From: Desulfobulbus sp.
GTDB lineage: Bacteria; Desulfobacterota; Desulfobulbia; Desulfobulbales; Desulfobulbaceae
Direction: 5' to 3'
Assembly: GCA_028684915.1 (NCBI GenBank)
Contig: JAQUEZ010000171.1
Coordinates: forward strand, 1-12,753
DNA: 12,753 bases
In this document: in pieces, positions 1 to 9,474 of the stretch
Position numbering within the stretch: position 1 is the first letter of the stretch
How the letters are laid out: each line of letters opens with the position of its first letter
Made by a program: the position numbers and the translations under genes
Notes under the pieces: model-generated
The model's input: the letters and a program-made list of their open reading frames with translations, nothing else
What the model was told of the DNA's origin: nothing
The model's database searches: none

Positions 1-44
1 GGGGTTATATTGAGTATCCCCATGATTTTTGTTTGCTGGGCCAT
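1..44 (-). CDS. folP: Dihydropteroate synthase, N-terminal fragment cut by the window edge
   Basis: Only the first 14 full codons and two bases of the next are present, reading leftward from an ATG at 44. They encode MAQQTKIMGILNITP. The IMGILN(I/V)TP stretch is the conserved first beta-strand and loop of dihydropteroate synthase, which normally continues into DSFSDGG. The enzyme condenses p-aminobenzoate with the pterin pyrophosphate in cytoplasmic folate synthesis and is the sulfonamide target. A strong ribosome binding site (GGAGGT, 51-56) lies 6 bases before the ATG, which fixes the start. It follows ftsH on the same strand; ftsH-folP is a pairing known from many Proteobacteria, which supports the call despite the short length. 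The 161-bp gap holds a terminator-like hairpin, so cotranscription with ftsH may be partial. Confidence 0.85.
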   Translation of the reverse strand, partial: MAQQTKIMGILNIT

Positions 45-58
45 TTGTTCACCTCCAT

Positions 59-96
59 AAAAAATGGGTTGCCTTCACCAAGGGAAGACAACCCAT
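59..96 (-). terminator. Rho-independent terminator-like hairpin between ftsH and folP
   Basis: Arms 64-76 and 84-96 pair over 13 positions with a single mismatch (72 against 88) around a 7-base loop. On the minus strand the hairpin ends directly in a run of six T (complement of 59-64). This is the classic stem plus U-tract in the direction of ftsH transcription. It ends only two bases before the folP ribosome binding site, so it can act either as the ftsH terminator or as an attenuator that lets some transcription through to folP. The pairing is seen directly; the function is inferred. Confidence 0.65.
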
Positions 97-123
97 AAAA
101 ACTTCAAGTCGGTACGATTCTAA
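95..123 (-). promoter_or_regulatory. Weak candidate sigma-70 promoter for folP
   Basis: On the minus strand, TTAGAA (118-123) and TTTTAT (95-100) are separated by 17 bases, and each matches 4 of 6 consensus positions. Transcription would start near 88, inside the 5' arm of the adjacent hairpin. The resulting folP message would lack most of that arm and could not form the terminator. The element is weak, and an AT-rich spacer could give such matches by chance. Confidence 0.25.
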
Positions 124-149
124 GGTCGGTACATCTAATGCGCTTGCTT

Positions 150-176
150 GAGATTTCTCCCGGTGGTCGAAATGAC
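150..176. repeat. Palindromic dispersed-repeat-like element (GTCATTTCGA...GAAATCTC type)
   Basis: On the minus strand the element begins GTCATTTCGACC, has a short centre, and ends GGGAGAAATCTC. ATTTC and GAAAT pair as outer arms, and a CC/GG pair can form inside. The layout GTCATT(T/C)CGA...(A/G)GAAATCTC resembles short intergenic palindromes that occur in many copies in some bacterial genomes, including Deltaproteobacteria. It sits 30 bp past the ftsH stop, a usual place for such repeats. Only one copy is in this window, so repetitiveness is not shown here. Two 8-bp direct repeats (GTCGGTAC, 108-115 and 125-132) lie nearby. Confidence 0.4.
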
Positions 177-205
177 ACCCTCCTCGTTCGCACTTAGCAC
201 AGGGC

Positions 206-2041
206 TCAGGCCTCGGCTATCTCCTCGACCGCCTTCTCTTCCCCATCACCACGGAGCTCGCCAATAATCCGCTCCATATCATCGAGTACAATGGTCTCTT
301 TCTCCAGCAGCTCATCGGCAAGCGCTTTGAGAATATCCATATTTTCTTCAAGCAAACGGGTTACCCGGTCGTTGGCCTCAAGGATGATATGTTTGACCGC
401 AGCATCAATCTTCTGCGCAGTCTCCTCGCTGTAATCACGGTGCTGGGCGATCTCACGACCAAGGAAAATGTGCTCTTCCTTCTTGCCGTACGAGAGCGGC
501 CCTAGATCCTCACTCATGCCCCATTCGCAGACCATCTTGCGTGCCAACTCGCTGGCCCGCTCGATATCGTTGCCCGCACCAGTGGTGATCTCATCAAAGA
601 CCAACTTCTCCGCTACCCGACCGCCAAAGAGAATGGCAATCGAATTAAGAAGAAAGCCTTTTGCATGGGTGTACTTCTCATCCAGGGGCAACTGCATGGT
701 CAGGCCAAGAGCCCGACCGCGAGGGATGATGGTTACCTTGTGGATCGGATCGGTACCAGGCAAAAGCTTGGCCACCAAGGCATGACCAGCCTCGTGGTAG
801 GCGGTGATCTCTTTTTCCTTAGGACTGATGATCATGGACCGGCGCTCCGCACCCATCAACACCTTGTCCTTGGCACGCTCGAGCATGTCGGCCGCAATGA
901 CGTCTTTGTCCTCGCGTGCGGCCATCAAGGCAGCCTCGTTCACCAGATTTTCCAGATCAGCACCGGAAAAACCAGGCGTACCGCGGGCAATGACCGCCAT
1001 ATCGACATCATCAGCCAGCTTGGTTTTCTTGCCGTAGATATCAAGAATCTGTTCCCGACCTTTGACATCCGGAACCGGCACGATCACCTGACGGTCAAAA
1101 CGACCGGGACGGAGCAAGGCGGGATCAAGGACATCGGGACGATTGGTGGCGGCAATAATGATAACGCCATCATTACCCTCAAAGCCGTCCATTTCAACCA
1201 GTAGTTGGTTCAAGGTTTGCTCGCGCTCATCATGCCCACCGCCGAGACCGGCTCCCCGATGACGGCCTACCGCATCGATCTCATCAATGAAGATAATGCA
1301 AGGCGCATGCTTTTTGCCTTGGCTGAATAGATCGCGCACTCGGGAGGCACCGACACCGACAAACATCTCGACAAAATCGGAACCAGAGATGGTGAAAAAG
1401 GGCACGCCTGCCTCGCCAGCAATGGCGCGGGCAAGTAGAGTCTTACCGGTACCGGGTGAGCCAGCCAATAAAACACCCTTGGGAATACGGCCGCCAAGTT
1501 TGGTGAATTTTTGCGGATCACGGAGGAAATCGATAATCTCCTCAAGCTCTTCCTTGGCCTCGTCGATACCGGCCACATCCTTGAAGGTGACCTTGACCTC
1601 ACCCTCGCCCTGCAGCTTGGCCCGGGTTTTACCGAAGGAAAGCGCCCCGCCCTTGCCACCCATCTGCATCTGGCGCATGAAGAAAATCCATACCCCGATC
1701 AAGAGCAGCATCGGAAACCAGGAGACAAAGATGGTCAGGTACCAGGGGGTTTCCTCCGGTCTCTTCACCAAAATATCAACATCAGAATCCCGCAACATGG
1801 GAATAAGGCCGGCATCGTTTGGTGCCACTGTCTTGAAAGGACGACCATCCTGGCCCACTCCAGAGATTTCCTCTCCCTGAATACTGACCTTATTGATCGC
1901 GCCCTTTTCAACGCTGGACCAAAATTCGCTGTAGGTGATCGAATTGCTCTGGTTCTGCGGCTTGTTGAACAGCTGGAACAACAGAATCATGGTCAGACCA
2001 ATGACCAGCCACATACTGAGGTTTTTATAAAATGTATTCAA
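206..2041 (-). CDS. ftsH: ATP-dependent zinc metalloprotease FtsH, inner membrane
   Basis: A full-length 611-residue FtsH, the membrane-anchored hexameric AAA+ protease that extracts and degrades damaged membrane proteins and unstable regulators. Visible in order: first membrane segment (about 9-25), periplasmic domain (26-100), second membrane segment (about 101-122), Walker A GSPGTGKT (194-201), pore motif FVG (227-229), Walker B with D253-E254, the second region of homology with arginine fingers R314 and R317, zinc site HEAGH (416-420) and the third ligand D492. The tail is acidic. Walker A has Ser where FtsH usually has Pro (GPPGTGKT); this should not harm function. The start is a TTG at 2041, chosen because GGAG (2049-2052) sits 7 bases upstream and the N-terminus [11 protein letters not shown] fits the family. 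No in-frame ATG precedes the first membrane segment except Met10 inside it. It lies 98 bp downstream of carB and 161 bp upstream of folP. Confidence 0.97.
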   Translation of the reverse strand: MNTFYKNLSMWLVIGLTMILLFQLFNKPQNQSNSITYSEFWSSVEKGAINKVSIQGEEISGVGQDGRPFKTVAPNDAGLIPMLRDSDVDILVKRPEETPWYLTIFVSWFPMLLLIGVWIFFMRQMQMGGKGGALSFGKTRAKLQGEGEVKVTFKDVAGIDEAKEELEEIIDFLRDPQKFTKLGGRIPKGVLLAGSPGTGKTLLARAIAGEAGVPFFTISGSDFVEMFVGVGASRVRDLFSQGKKHAPCIIFIDEIDAVGRHRGAGLGGGHDEREQTLNQLLVEMDGFEGNDGVIIIAATNRPDVLDPALLRPGRFDRQVIVPVPDVKGREQILDIYGKKTKLADDVDMAVIARGTPGFSGADLENLVNEAALMAAREDKDVIAADMLERAKDKVLMGAERRSMIISPKEKEITAYHEAGHALVAKLLPGTDPIHKVTIIPRGRALGLTMQLPLDEKYTHAKGFLLNSIAILFGGRVAEKLVFDEITTGAGNDIERASELARKMVCEWGMSEDLGPLSYGKKEEHIFLGREIAQHRDYSEETAQKIDAAVKHIILEANDRVTRLLEENMDILKALADELLEKETIVLDDMERIIGELRGDGEEKAVEEIAEA

Positions 2042-2069
2042 ATATCATCTCCAAAAAATCGTCGTCAAA

Positions 2070-2121
2070 GTAGGTTGCTCCCAAAAGACCGCTTTTCCAT
2101 TTTTCCTATTGGATAACCTAC
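2070..2121. repeat. Nested inverted repeat in the carB-ftsH gap
   Basis: GTAGGTT (2070-2076) is the exact inverse of AACCTAC (2115-2121), with 38 bases between. Inside lies a smaller hairpin, AAAAG-ACCG-CTTTT. The structure lies just upstream of the ftsH ribosome binding site and would be in the ftsH leader. There is no GC-rich stem followed by a T run, so it is not a standard terminator. Seven base pairs around a long loop is weak and could be chance. Confidence 0.3.
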
Positions 2122-2139
2122 ATTAACATCGATTTTACT

Positions 2140-2147
<8 letters not shown>
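2120..2147 (-). promoter_or_regulatory. Candidate sigma-70 promoter for ftsH overlapping the carB stop
   Basis: On the minus strand TTGACT (2142-2147, 5 of 6 consensus) overlaps the last carB codons and stop. It is followed 16 bases later by TAATGT (2120-2125, 3 of 6). Transcription would begin near 2113 and give a leader of roughly 70 bases. The -35 is good and the -10 poor. The alternative is that ftsH is simply read through from carAB, since no terminator is visible after carB. Confidence 0.25.
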
Positions 2148-5364
<3,217 letters not shown>

Positions 5365-5391
5365 CGTTTATTTTCCTTATCCGCCGAGCGC

Positions 5392-6504
5392 TCAGCTCGC
5401 CTGCTCCATCAGTTGAATGAACCGGTCAAAGAGATATTCCGCATCGTGGGGGCCGGGGGCATACTCGGGGTGATACTGGACCGAAAAAGCCGGATACTCC
5501 CGGTGGCGCATACCCTCAAGGCTGCCGTCGTTAAGATTGATATGGGTTACCTCGACGCTCTCCGGCAAGCTTTTGGGGTCAACACAGAATCCATGATTCT
5601 GCGAGGTGATCTCCACCTTCCCGGTGAGCAGATCTTTCACTGGCTGATTGCCGCCGCGGTGGCCGAATTTCAGTTTGTAGGTAGTCGCACCATAGGCCAG
5701 CCCAAGCATCTGGTGGCCAAGGCAGATACCGAAAATCGGCAGTTTGCCGAGCAGCTTCTGGATATTGCCGACCACGCCCTTGACACCGGCGGGATCGCCG
5801 GGACCGTTGGAGAGAAACACGCCGTCGGGCGAAAGCGCGAGAACATCTTCGGCGGAAGTGGTTGCCGGCACCACCAGCACCCGGCATCCTTTCTGGGTCA
5901 ACAGGCGCAACTGGTTATATTTAATCCCGAAATCGTAGGCAACGACCTTGAAACGGCCGCTAGCCGATTCGGGAAAGCCACTCCCTTTGACCGGTGCACC
6001 TTCCCAACGGTACATGGTGGGGCTGGCAACCCGCTCAACCATGTCGCGGCCAACCAAGCCCGACCATTCACGCGCCCGGCGCACCACGGATTCTGGATCC
6101 AGATCCTGGGTAGTGATCAGGGCTTTCATCGCGCCGGTGGTTCTGATCTTACGGGTGAGCATACGGGTATCGAGTCCCTCGACGCCCAAAACCCCATATT
6201 TTTGAAGGAATTCGGCCAGATTACCAGTGGCACGGTAGTTACTCGGCCGCCCCTGGTATTCGCGAACAAGAAAAGCGCGGGGATGCACTCCCGCCGATTC
6301 CATATCCTCAGGATTGACACCGTAGTTGCCGATGAGCGGATAGGTCATGGTGACCAACTGTCCGGTATAGGAAGGGTCGGTGAGCACTTCCTGATACCCG
6401 CTCATACTGGTGTTGAACACTATTTCCCCCACCGCCTCACCTGGGCCGGTAAAGGAACGCGCGGTCATAACCGTGCCGTCTTCAAGTCCGATTAACGCTT
6501 TCAT
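5392..6504 (-). CDS. carA: Carbamoyl phosphate synthetase small subunit (glutamine amidotransferase)
   Basis: A 370-residue CarA, the subunit that hydrolyses glutamine and passes ammonia through a tunnel to CarB. The N-terminal CarA-specific domain (about 1-150) carries [19 protein letters not shown] (31-49). The class I glutamine amidotransferase domain (about 185-365) has the oxyanion-loop motif SNGPGDP (232-238), nucleophile Cys261 in GICLGHQ, the family motif [10 protein letters not shown] (280-289), and the catalytic His345 and Glu347 in QYHPE. All three triad residues are present, so the subunit should be active. It starts at an ATG with AGG 6 to 7 bases upstream. The 114-bp gap to waaA contains an imperfect hairpin but no convincing promoter, so it may be read from waaA or from an unseen promoter. 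Confidence 0.98.
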   Translation of the reverse strand: MKALIGLEDGTVMTARSFTGPGEAVGEIVFNTSMSGYQEVLTDPSYTGQLVTMTYPLIGNYGVNPEDMESAGVHPRAFLVREYQGRPSNYRATGNLAEFLQKYGVLGVEGLDTRMLTRKIRTTGAMKALITTQDLDPESVVRRAREWSGLVGRDMVERVASPTMYRWEGAPVKGSGFPESASGRFKVVAYDFGIKYNQLRLLTQKGCRVLVVPATTSAEDVLALSPDGVFLSNGPGDPAGVKGVVGNIQKLLGKLPIFGICLGHQMLGLAYGATTYKLKFGHRGGNQPVKDLLTGKVEITSQNHGFCVDPKSLPESVEVTHINLNDGSLEGMRHREYPAFSVQYHPEYAPGPHDAEYLFDRFIQLMEQAS

Positions 6505-6538
6505 AGTCTACCTAAAGAAAAGAACGAGGTTCCGTTTC

Positions 6539-6567
6539 CAGTGCCTGCCCCAGTCGGGTGGCCACTG
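6539..6567 (-). other. Imperfect hairpin in the carA leader
   Basis: On the minus strand CAGTG pairs with CACTG as outer arms, then CC with GG, then CCC with GGG around a GACT tetraloop, with a bulged G and a small internal loop. It lies between waaA and carA, ending about 35 bases before the carA ATG. No T run follows, so it is not an ordinary terminator. A role in carAB control is possible but unsupported beyond position; it also contains the 8-bp palindrome GTGGCCAC. Confidence 0.3.
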
Positions 6568-6618
6568 CAACCGTTTGCTGTGTTATCATAAGCATGCACG
6601 CCGATCCCGCCAGTCAAC

Positions 6619-7935
6619 TCAGGCAAGAAAAACTCCCTCAGCGTGGTCTGGGGTCCCACTTTCCAGGCACTGCAACACCAGCGCGACCTGACGATCGACC
6701 GAACCATGTTGACTGGCCGCCGTTGCAAGCGCTCGTTGACAGGCCTGATTGTAGGCTTCGGGATGAGAATGGTGCAGACGCAAAAGCGCGAGCAGCGCCT
6801 GAGAATCTTTCACCTGAAATCCGCCGCCGTTGTCCCGCAGCAACTCGGCGGCATCTTTAAAATCCTTCATATAGGGACCATAATAGACCGGCCGCCCCCA
6901 ACGGGCAGCCTCGATAATATTATGACCGCCGCGATCCACCAAGCTACCGCCACAGAAAATATAATCGCCAGCACAGTAAAGATCCGCCAGGTCGCCCATG
7001 GTATCAACCAGCACCGCCCTATGGGTCGGTGTTGTGTGCGTCAGTTCAGAATAGAGATGGTAATCAATCCCCACCCGGCGAAAAAAAGAGATGACTGCAG
7101 GCAACCGCTCCAGGTGCCTTGGGGCCACAACCCAGATCAAAGGCCATTCACGCAACAGGGGCTGCACCGCAGGCCAGAGGAGTTCTTCTTCCCCATCGTG
7201 GGTGGAACCGCAAAGAAAAACGGCTCCGCGAGATGCGCCCAGTCGAAGACGCAACTGCTGTCGCTTTTCTTCATTGTTTTCGGCCGGCATGTCATATTTT
7301 AGATTACCGGAGACCCGAACTTTGGACTTTGGCGCGCCCAGAGCAACAAACCGTACACCGTCGTCCGCACTGATCACCGAAAGAGCCTGAAATCCGGCAA
7401 CCAGCGGACGAATAAACCCTGGAACGTGGAGATATCTTTTCAGCGATCGCTCGGATAAGCGGCCATTCAGGAGCAATTTCGGCACACTGGTCTGCCCCAG
7501 AGCAGTCAACATCACTGGCCACAACTCGGTCTCCAGGCCGATATAAAGTGTAGGGCGAAAAAAATGGATGGCCCGTTGGACCGCTGGGGGAAAATCAAGA
7601 GGCGCCAGCACACAGGGTATTGTTGTTCCCAATCGGGCTGCAGCCATTTTCTGCCCCTGCTCGGTGGTCGACGAAACAATAATCTGCACGGATTTCCCCG
7701 TGCCTAGCAAGGTTTTGATCAGGATAAGAGCGGCCTGTACCTCGCCGACAGAAGAAGCATGAATCCAAAGAAGAGGTGCAGGGGAGCCATCCAACCTCAT
7801 TCCAGGTTGATAGCGCCCGAGTCGTTGCTCCAAACCATAACCGTATCGCCCACCGAAAAGCCGGGCCAGTGGCAACAACAGCACCAGGAACGCATATAGC
7901 GTATATCCCAAGGTACTGTAGAGCAGATACAGCAA
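6619..7935 (-). CDS. waaA: 3-deoxy-D-manno-octulosonic acid (Kdo) transferase
   Basis: A 438-residue GT-B glycosyltransferase that adds Kdo from CMP-Kdo to the lipid A precursor at the inner membrane. It shows an N-terminal membrane anchor (about 1-27) and the WIHASSVGE motif with Glu65, matching the proposed catalytic base of the family. ETELWP (135-140), GSTHDGEE (243-250) in the second Rossmann half, and GGSLVDRGGHNIIEAA (329-344) with PVYYGP in the nucleotide-sugar site follow. How many Kdo units it adds cannot be told. The start is a TTG at 7935: an in-frame TAG lies three codons upstream (7942-7944), the next Met (46) would remove the anchor, and AGGA lies 4 bases before (GGGAGG 12 bases before). 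A good candidate promoter sits upstream. It is the first gene of the leftward block with carA, carB, ftsH and folP, and is divergent from the isomerase gene. Confidence 0.95.
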   Translation of the reverse strand: MLYLLYSTLGYTLYAFLVLLLPLARLFGGRYGYGLEQRLGRYQPGMRLDGSPAPLLWIHASSVGEVQAALILIKTLLGTGKSVQIIVSSTTEQGQKMAAARLGTTIPCVLAPLDFPPAVQRAIHFFRPTLYIGLETELWPVMLTALGQTSVPKLLLNGRLSERSLKRYLHVPGFIRPLVAGFQALSVISADDGVRFVALGAPKSKVRVSGNLKYDMPAENNEEKRQQLRLRLGASRGAVFLCGSTHDGEEELLWPAVQPLLREWPLIWVVAPRHLERLPAVISFFRRVGIDYHLYSELTHTTPTHRAVLVDTMGDLADLYCAGDYIFCGGSLVDRGGHNIIEAARWGRPVYYGPYMKDFKDAAELLRDNGGGFQVKDSQALLALLRLHHSHPEAYNQACQRALATAASQHGSVDRQVALVLQCLESGTPDHAEGVFLA

Positions 7936-7995
7936 GATTTCCTAGAGCCTCCCTAAGTTTACTAAGTTTCATATGTACGGCGCAAAAATCTACCT

Positions 7996-8024
7996 ATTTA
8001 ACAAAGTACCCTACCCAGCGTCAA
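7996..8024 (-). promoter_or_regulatory. Candidate sigma-70 promoter for waaA
   Basis: On the minus strand TTGACG (8019-8024, 5 of 6 consensus) and TTAAAT (7996-8001, 4 of 6) are separated by exactly 17 bases. Transcription would start near 7989 and give a leader of about 54 bases to the TTG start of waaA. It is the best-scoring arrangement I found in this gap for leftward transcription. Confidence 0.5.
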
Positions 8025-8091
8025 GGCTCTTATACAGCGATACGGAAAATAGTCCACGTGTTTGCGGAGAAAAAAGGCATCACTGCGAACA

Positions 8092-8113
8092 GGGGGAGAC
8101 AAGAGCCTCCCCC
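8092..8113. other. GC-rich hairpin with a competing upstream pairing
   Basis: GGGGGAG (8092-8098) pairs perfectly with CTCCCCC (8107-8113) around an 8-base loop. In the plus direction it is followed by a short AT-rich stretch with only a broken T run, so as a terminator it is weak. Just upstream, TGTTTGCG (8059-8066) can pair with TGCGAACA (8084-8091) using two G-U pairs. AGGCTCTT (8024-8031) is the exact inverse of AAGAGCCT (8101-8108) and would compete with the GC hairpin. The pairings are seen directly; any role is inferred. Confidence 0.35.
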
Positions 8114-8192
8114 AATTCTTTAACAACCAAGTACAATCTGTTCGTGGATTCTCAACCCAAGCTCAGGCTGCTTACGACCTGCCCATTTTTTA

Positions 8193-8221
8193 TTGACAAG
8201 CCGCTACCATCCAAGTAAGCA
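8193..8221 (+). promoter_or_regulatory. Candidate promoter for the dual isomerase gene
   Basis: A perfect TTGACA (8193-8198) sits in an AT-rich stretch and is followed 17 bases later by TAAGCA (8216-8221), a poor -10 with only 2 of 6 matches. Transcription would begin near 8228, about 78 bases before the chosen start codon. The perfect -35 is the main support; an activator or another sigma factor could make up for the weak -10. Confidence 0.3.
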
Positions 8222-8305
8222 ACCCTGATTCCCCAAAACGCTCCTCAACCCTTCATGGGGAGTCGAACTTCCACTACGAACAAAACGTATACGCCGGAGA
8301 CTTAC

Positions 8306-9373
8306 ATGACCAGGCTGCTTTCGTTACTGCTCCTGTCCGCGCTGCTCTTTTGTTCCGGACAACCAGTGCATTCTGTCGAGGTAAAATCTATGAACAACGG
8401 ATCCGAGGCTAAAATCGCCATAAAAGACGGACTCTATGCCAAAATCGCCACCGAAAAAGGCGATATCCTGCTCAAACTGTTTTATACCAAAACACCGCTC
8501 ACCGTAATCAACTTTGTCGGCCTTGCCGAAGGAACGCTTACATTAGGTGGAGCGAACAAACCCCTCGGGCGCCCTTTTTATGATGGCCTGAACTTTCACC
8601 GGGTGATCGCCAACTTCATGATTCAGGGTGGTTGCCCCCTGGGAACCGGTACCGGTGGCCCAGGCTATACCTTCCCCGACGAGTTCGACCCCAGCTTACG
8701 TCATGACGGACCGGGAATACTCTCCATGGCCAATTCCGGTCCCGGAACCAACGGCAGTCAGTTTTTCATCACCCATGTGGCCACTCCACACCTGGATGGC
8801 AAACACACGGTATTCGGCAAGGTAGTCGACGGACAGGATGTAGTTGACCGGGTCGACCGCGGCGATACGATCAAAACCCTCACCATTCTTCGTGTGGGCA
8901 AGGATGCCGAGGCCTTCAAAACCGATCAGGCGGCCTTTGATGCGGCCCTCGCGGCCATCAAGAACCGTGAGACCGATGCCCTGAAAGCACAGAAAGAAAA
9001 AATTCAAAAAATGATCAAGGAACAATGGCCAAAGGCCGTGCAGAGCAAATCTGGGCTCTATTCTCAGGTAGAGCAGAAAGGCGAAGGCGAGCCGCCCGCT
9101 ACCGGCACGGTAATCAGCGCCCACTACACCGGTCGTCTGCTGGTGGGAAATCGTAAATTCGACAGCTCCTATGATCGGGGTGAGCCCATAGCCTTTCCGG
9201 TGGGAACCGGTCGAGTTATTCAAGGCTGGGACGAGGCCTTGAGCCAAATGGCCAAGGGCGAAAAACGCACCCTGATCATCCCGCCGGAGCTGGCCTACGG
9301 AGAGCGCGGGGCTGGCGGCGTTATTCCGCCCAACGCCTGGCTGGTTTTTGACGTGGAACTGGTGAGCTTCTAA
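8306..9373 (+). CDS. Exported dual-domain peptidyl-prolyl isomerase: cyclophilin fused to FKBP
   Basis: A 355-residue protein with two unrelated prolyl isomerase domains. Residues 1-23 form a Sec-type signal peptide (Thr-Arg, then a leucine-rich core), with likely cleavage near VHS. The cyclophilin domain (about 44-198) keeps [13 protein letters not shown] (97-109) with catalytic Arg99 and the pocket residues Phe104, Met105 and Gln107. It also keeps [14 protein letters not shown] (141-154) and His167. The position of the cyclosporin-contact Trp of human CypA is His162. A charged, probably helical linker (about 205-243) follows. The FKBP domain (about 248-355) keeps Tyr274, Phe285-Asp286, Phe297, Val304-Ile305, Trp308, Tyr331, Ile340 and Phe348, the usual active-site set, so both domains should be active. 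The ATG at 8306 is preferred because GGAG lies 6 bases upstream and the signal peptide begins there; an ATG at 8255 would add 17 polar residues and lacks such a site. The protein presumably folds proteins in the periplasm. Cys16 lies in a poor lipobox (LLFC), so a lipoprotein is unlikely. Confidence 0.92.
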   Translation: MTRLLSLLLLSALLFCSGQPVHSVEVKSMNNGSEAKIAIKDGLYAKIATEKGDILLKLFYTKTPLTVINFVGLAEGTLTLGGANKPLGRPFYDGLNFHRVIANFMIQGGCPLGTGTGGPGYTFPDEFDPSLRHDGPGILSMANSGPGTNGSQFFITHVATPHLDGKHTVFGKVVDGQDVVDRVDRGDTIKTLTILRVGKDAEAFKTDQAAFDAALAAIKNRETDALKAQKEKIQKMIKEQWPKAVQSKSGLYSQVEQKGEGEPPATGTVISAHYTGRLLVGNRKFDSSYDRGEPIAFPVGTGRVIQGWDEALSQMAKGEKRTLIIPPELAYGERGAGGVIPPNAWLVFDVELVSF

Positions 9374-9393
9374 GTAGCATTGTAGAAAAAAAT

Positions 9394-9422
9394 AAAAAGG
9401 CGGGAATAAATCCCGCCTTTTT
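9394..9422. terminator. Bidirectional Rho-independent terminator
   Basis: GGCGGGA (9399-9405) and TCCCGCC (9411-9417) form a perfect 7-bp stem around ATAAA. The stem is flanked by AAAAA on the left and TTTTT on the right, so the U-tract works in both directions. It serves the isomerase gene, which ends 20 bp before, and trpS, which converges from the right and ends at 9475. Confidence 0.9.
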
Positions 9423-9436
9423 ATTGTCCTCTCAAC

Positions 9437-9461
9437 TGTCAGGGGGATATCCCTTCTGACA
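9437..9461. other. Second hairpin between the convergent genes
   Basis: TGTCAG and CTGACA pair as outer arms around GGGG...CCC. In the plus direction the stem reaches 10 bp with two G-U pairs; in the minus direction the inner part is interrupted by two mismatches. It lies 14 bp past the trpS stop. There is no T run, so it may protect the trpS message 3' end or help termination at 9394-9422. Confidence 0.4.
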
Positions 9462-9474
9462 AAATACGCAACGC

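Larger units (their letters stand above)
7936..8305. other. Divergent intergenic region between waaA and the isomerase gene
   Basis: About 370 bp without a convincing gene. It holds a candidate leftward promoter for waaA (7996-8024), a GC-rich hairpin (8092-8113), a weaker rightward promoter (8193-8221), and the isomerase ribosome binding site (GGAG, 8296-8299). Open frames up to about 115 codons occur but overlap each other, lack family features and have no ribosome binding site, so none is called. I recognise no known riboswitch or small RNA. Confidence 0.6.

Noticed and set aside
6585..6617. A carA promoter from TTGACT (6612-6617) and TATGAT (6585-6590)
   Set aside because: Both hexamers are good, but the 21-base spacing is too long for a normal sigma-70 promoter.
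6501..6728. A 75-codon minus-strand frame bridging waaA and carA
   Set aside because: It starts inside waaA in another frame and lacks a ribosome binding site. The low-complexity Gly/Thr end comes from the carA leader.
7973..8218. A small 81-codon plus-strand gene in the intergenic region
   Set aside because: It has no ribosome binding site, no domain and no plausible composition. It overlaps the waaA promoter candidate and the hairpin.
8255..8305. An N-terminal extension of the isomerase from the ATG at 8255
   Set aside because: It would place 17 polar residues before a typical signal peptide. The ATG at 8306 has GGAG at the right distance.
8351..8359. A lipobox making the isomerase a lipoprotein
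   Set aside because: The residues before Cys16 are Leu-Leu-Phe; a Phe directly before the Cys does not fit a lipobox.
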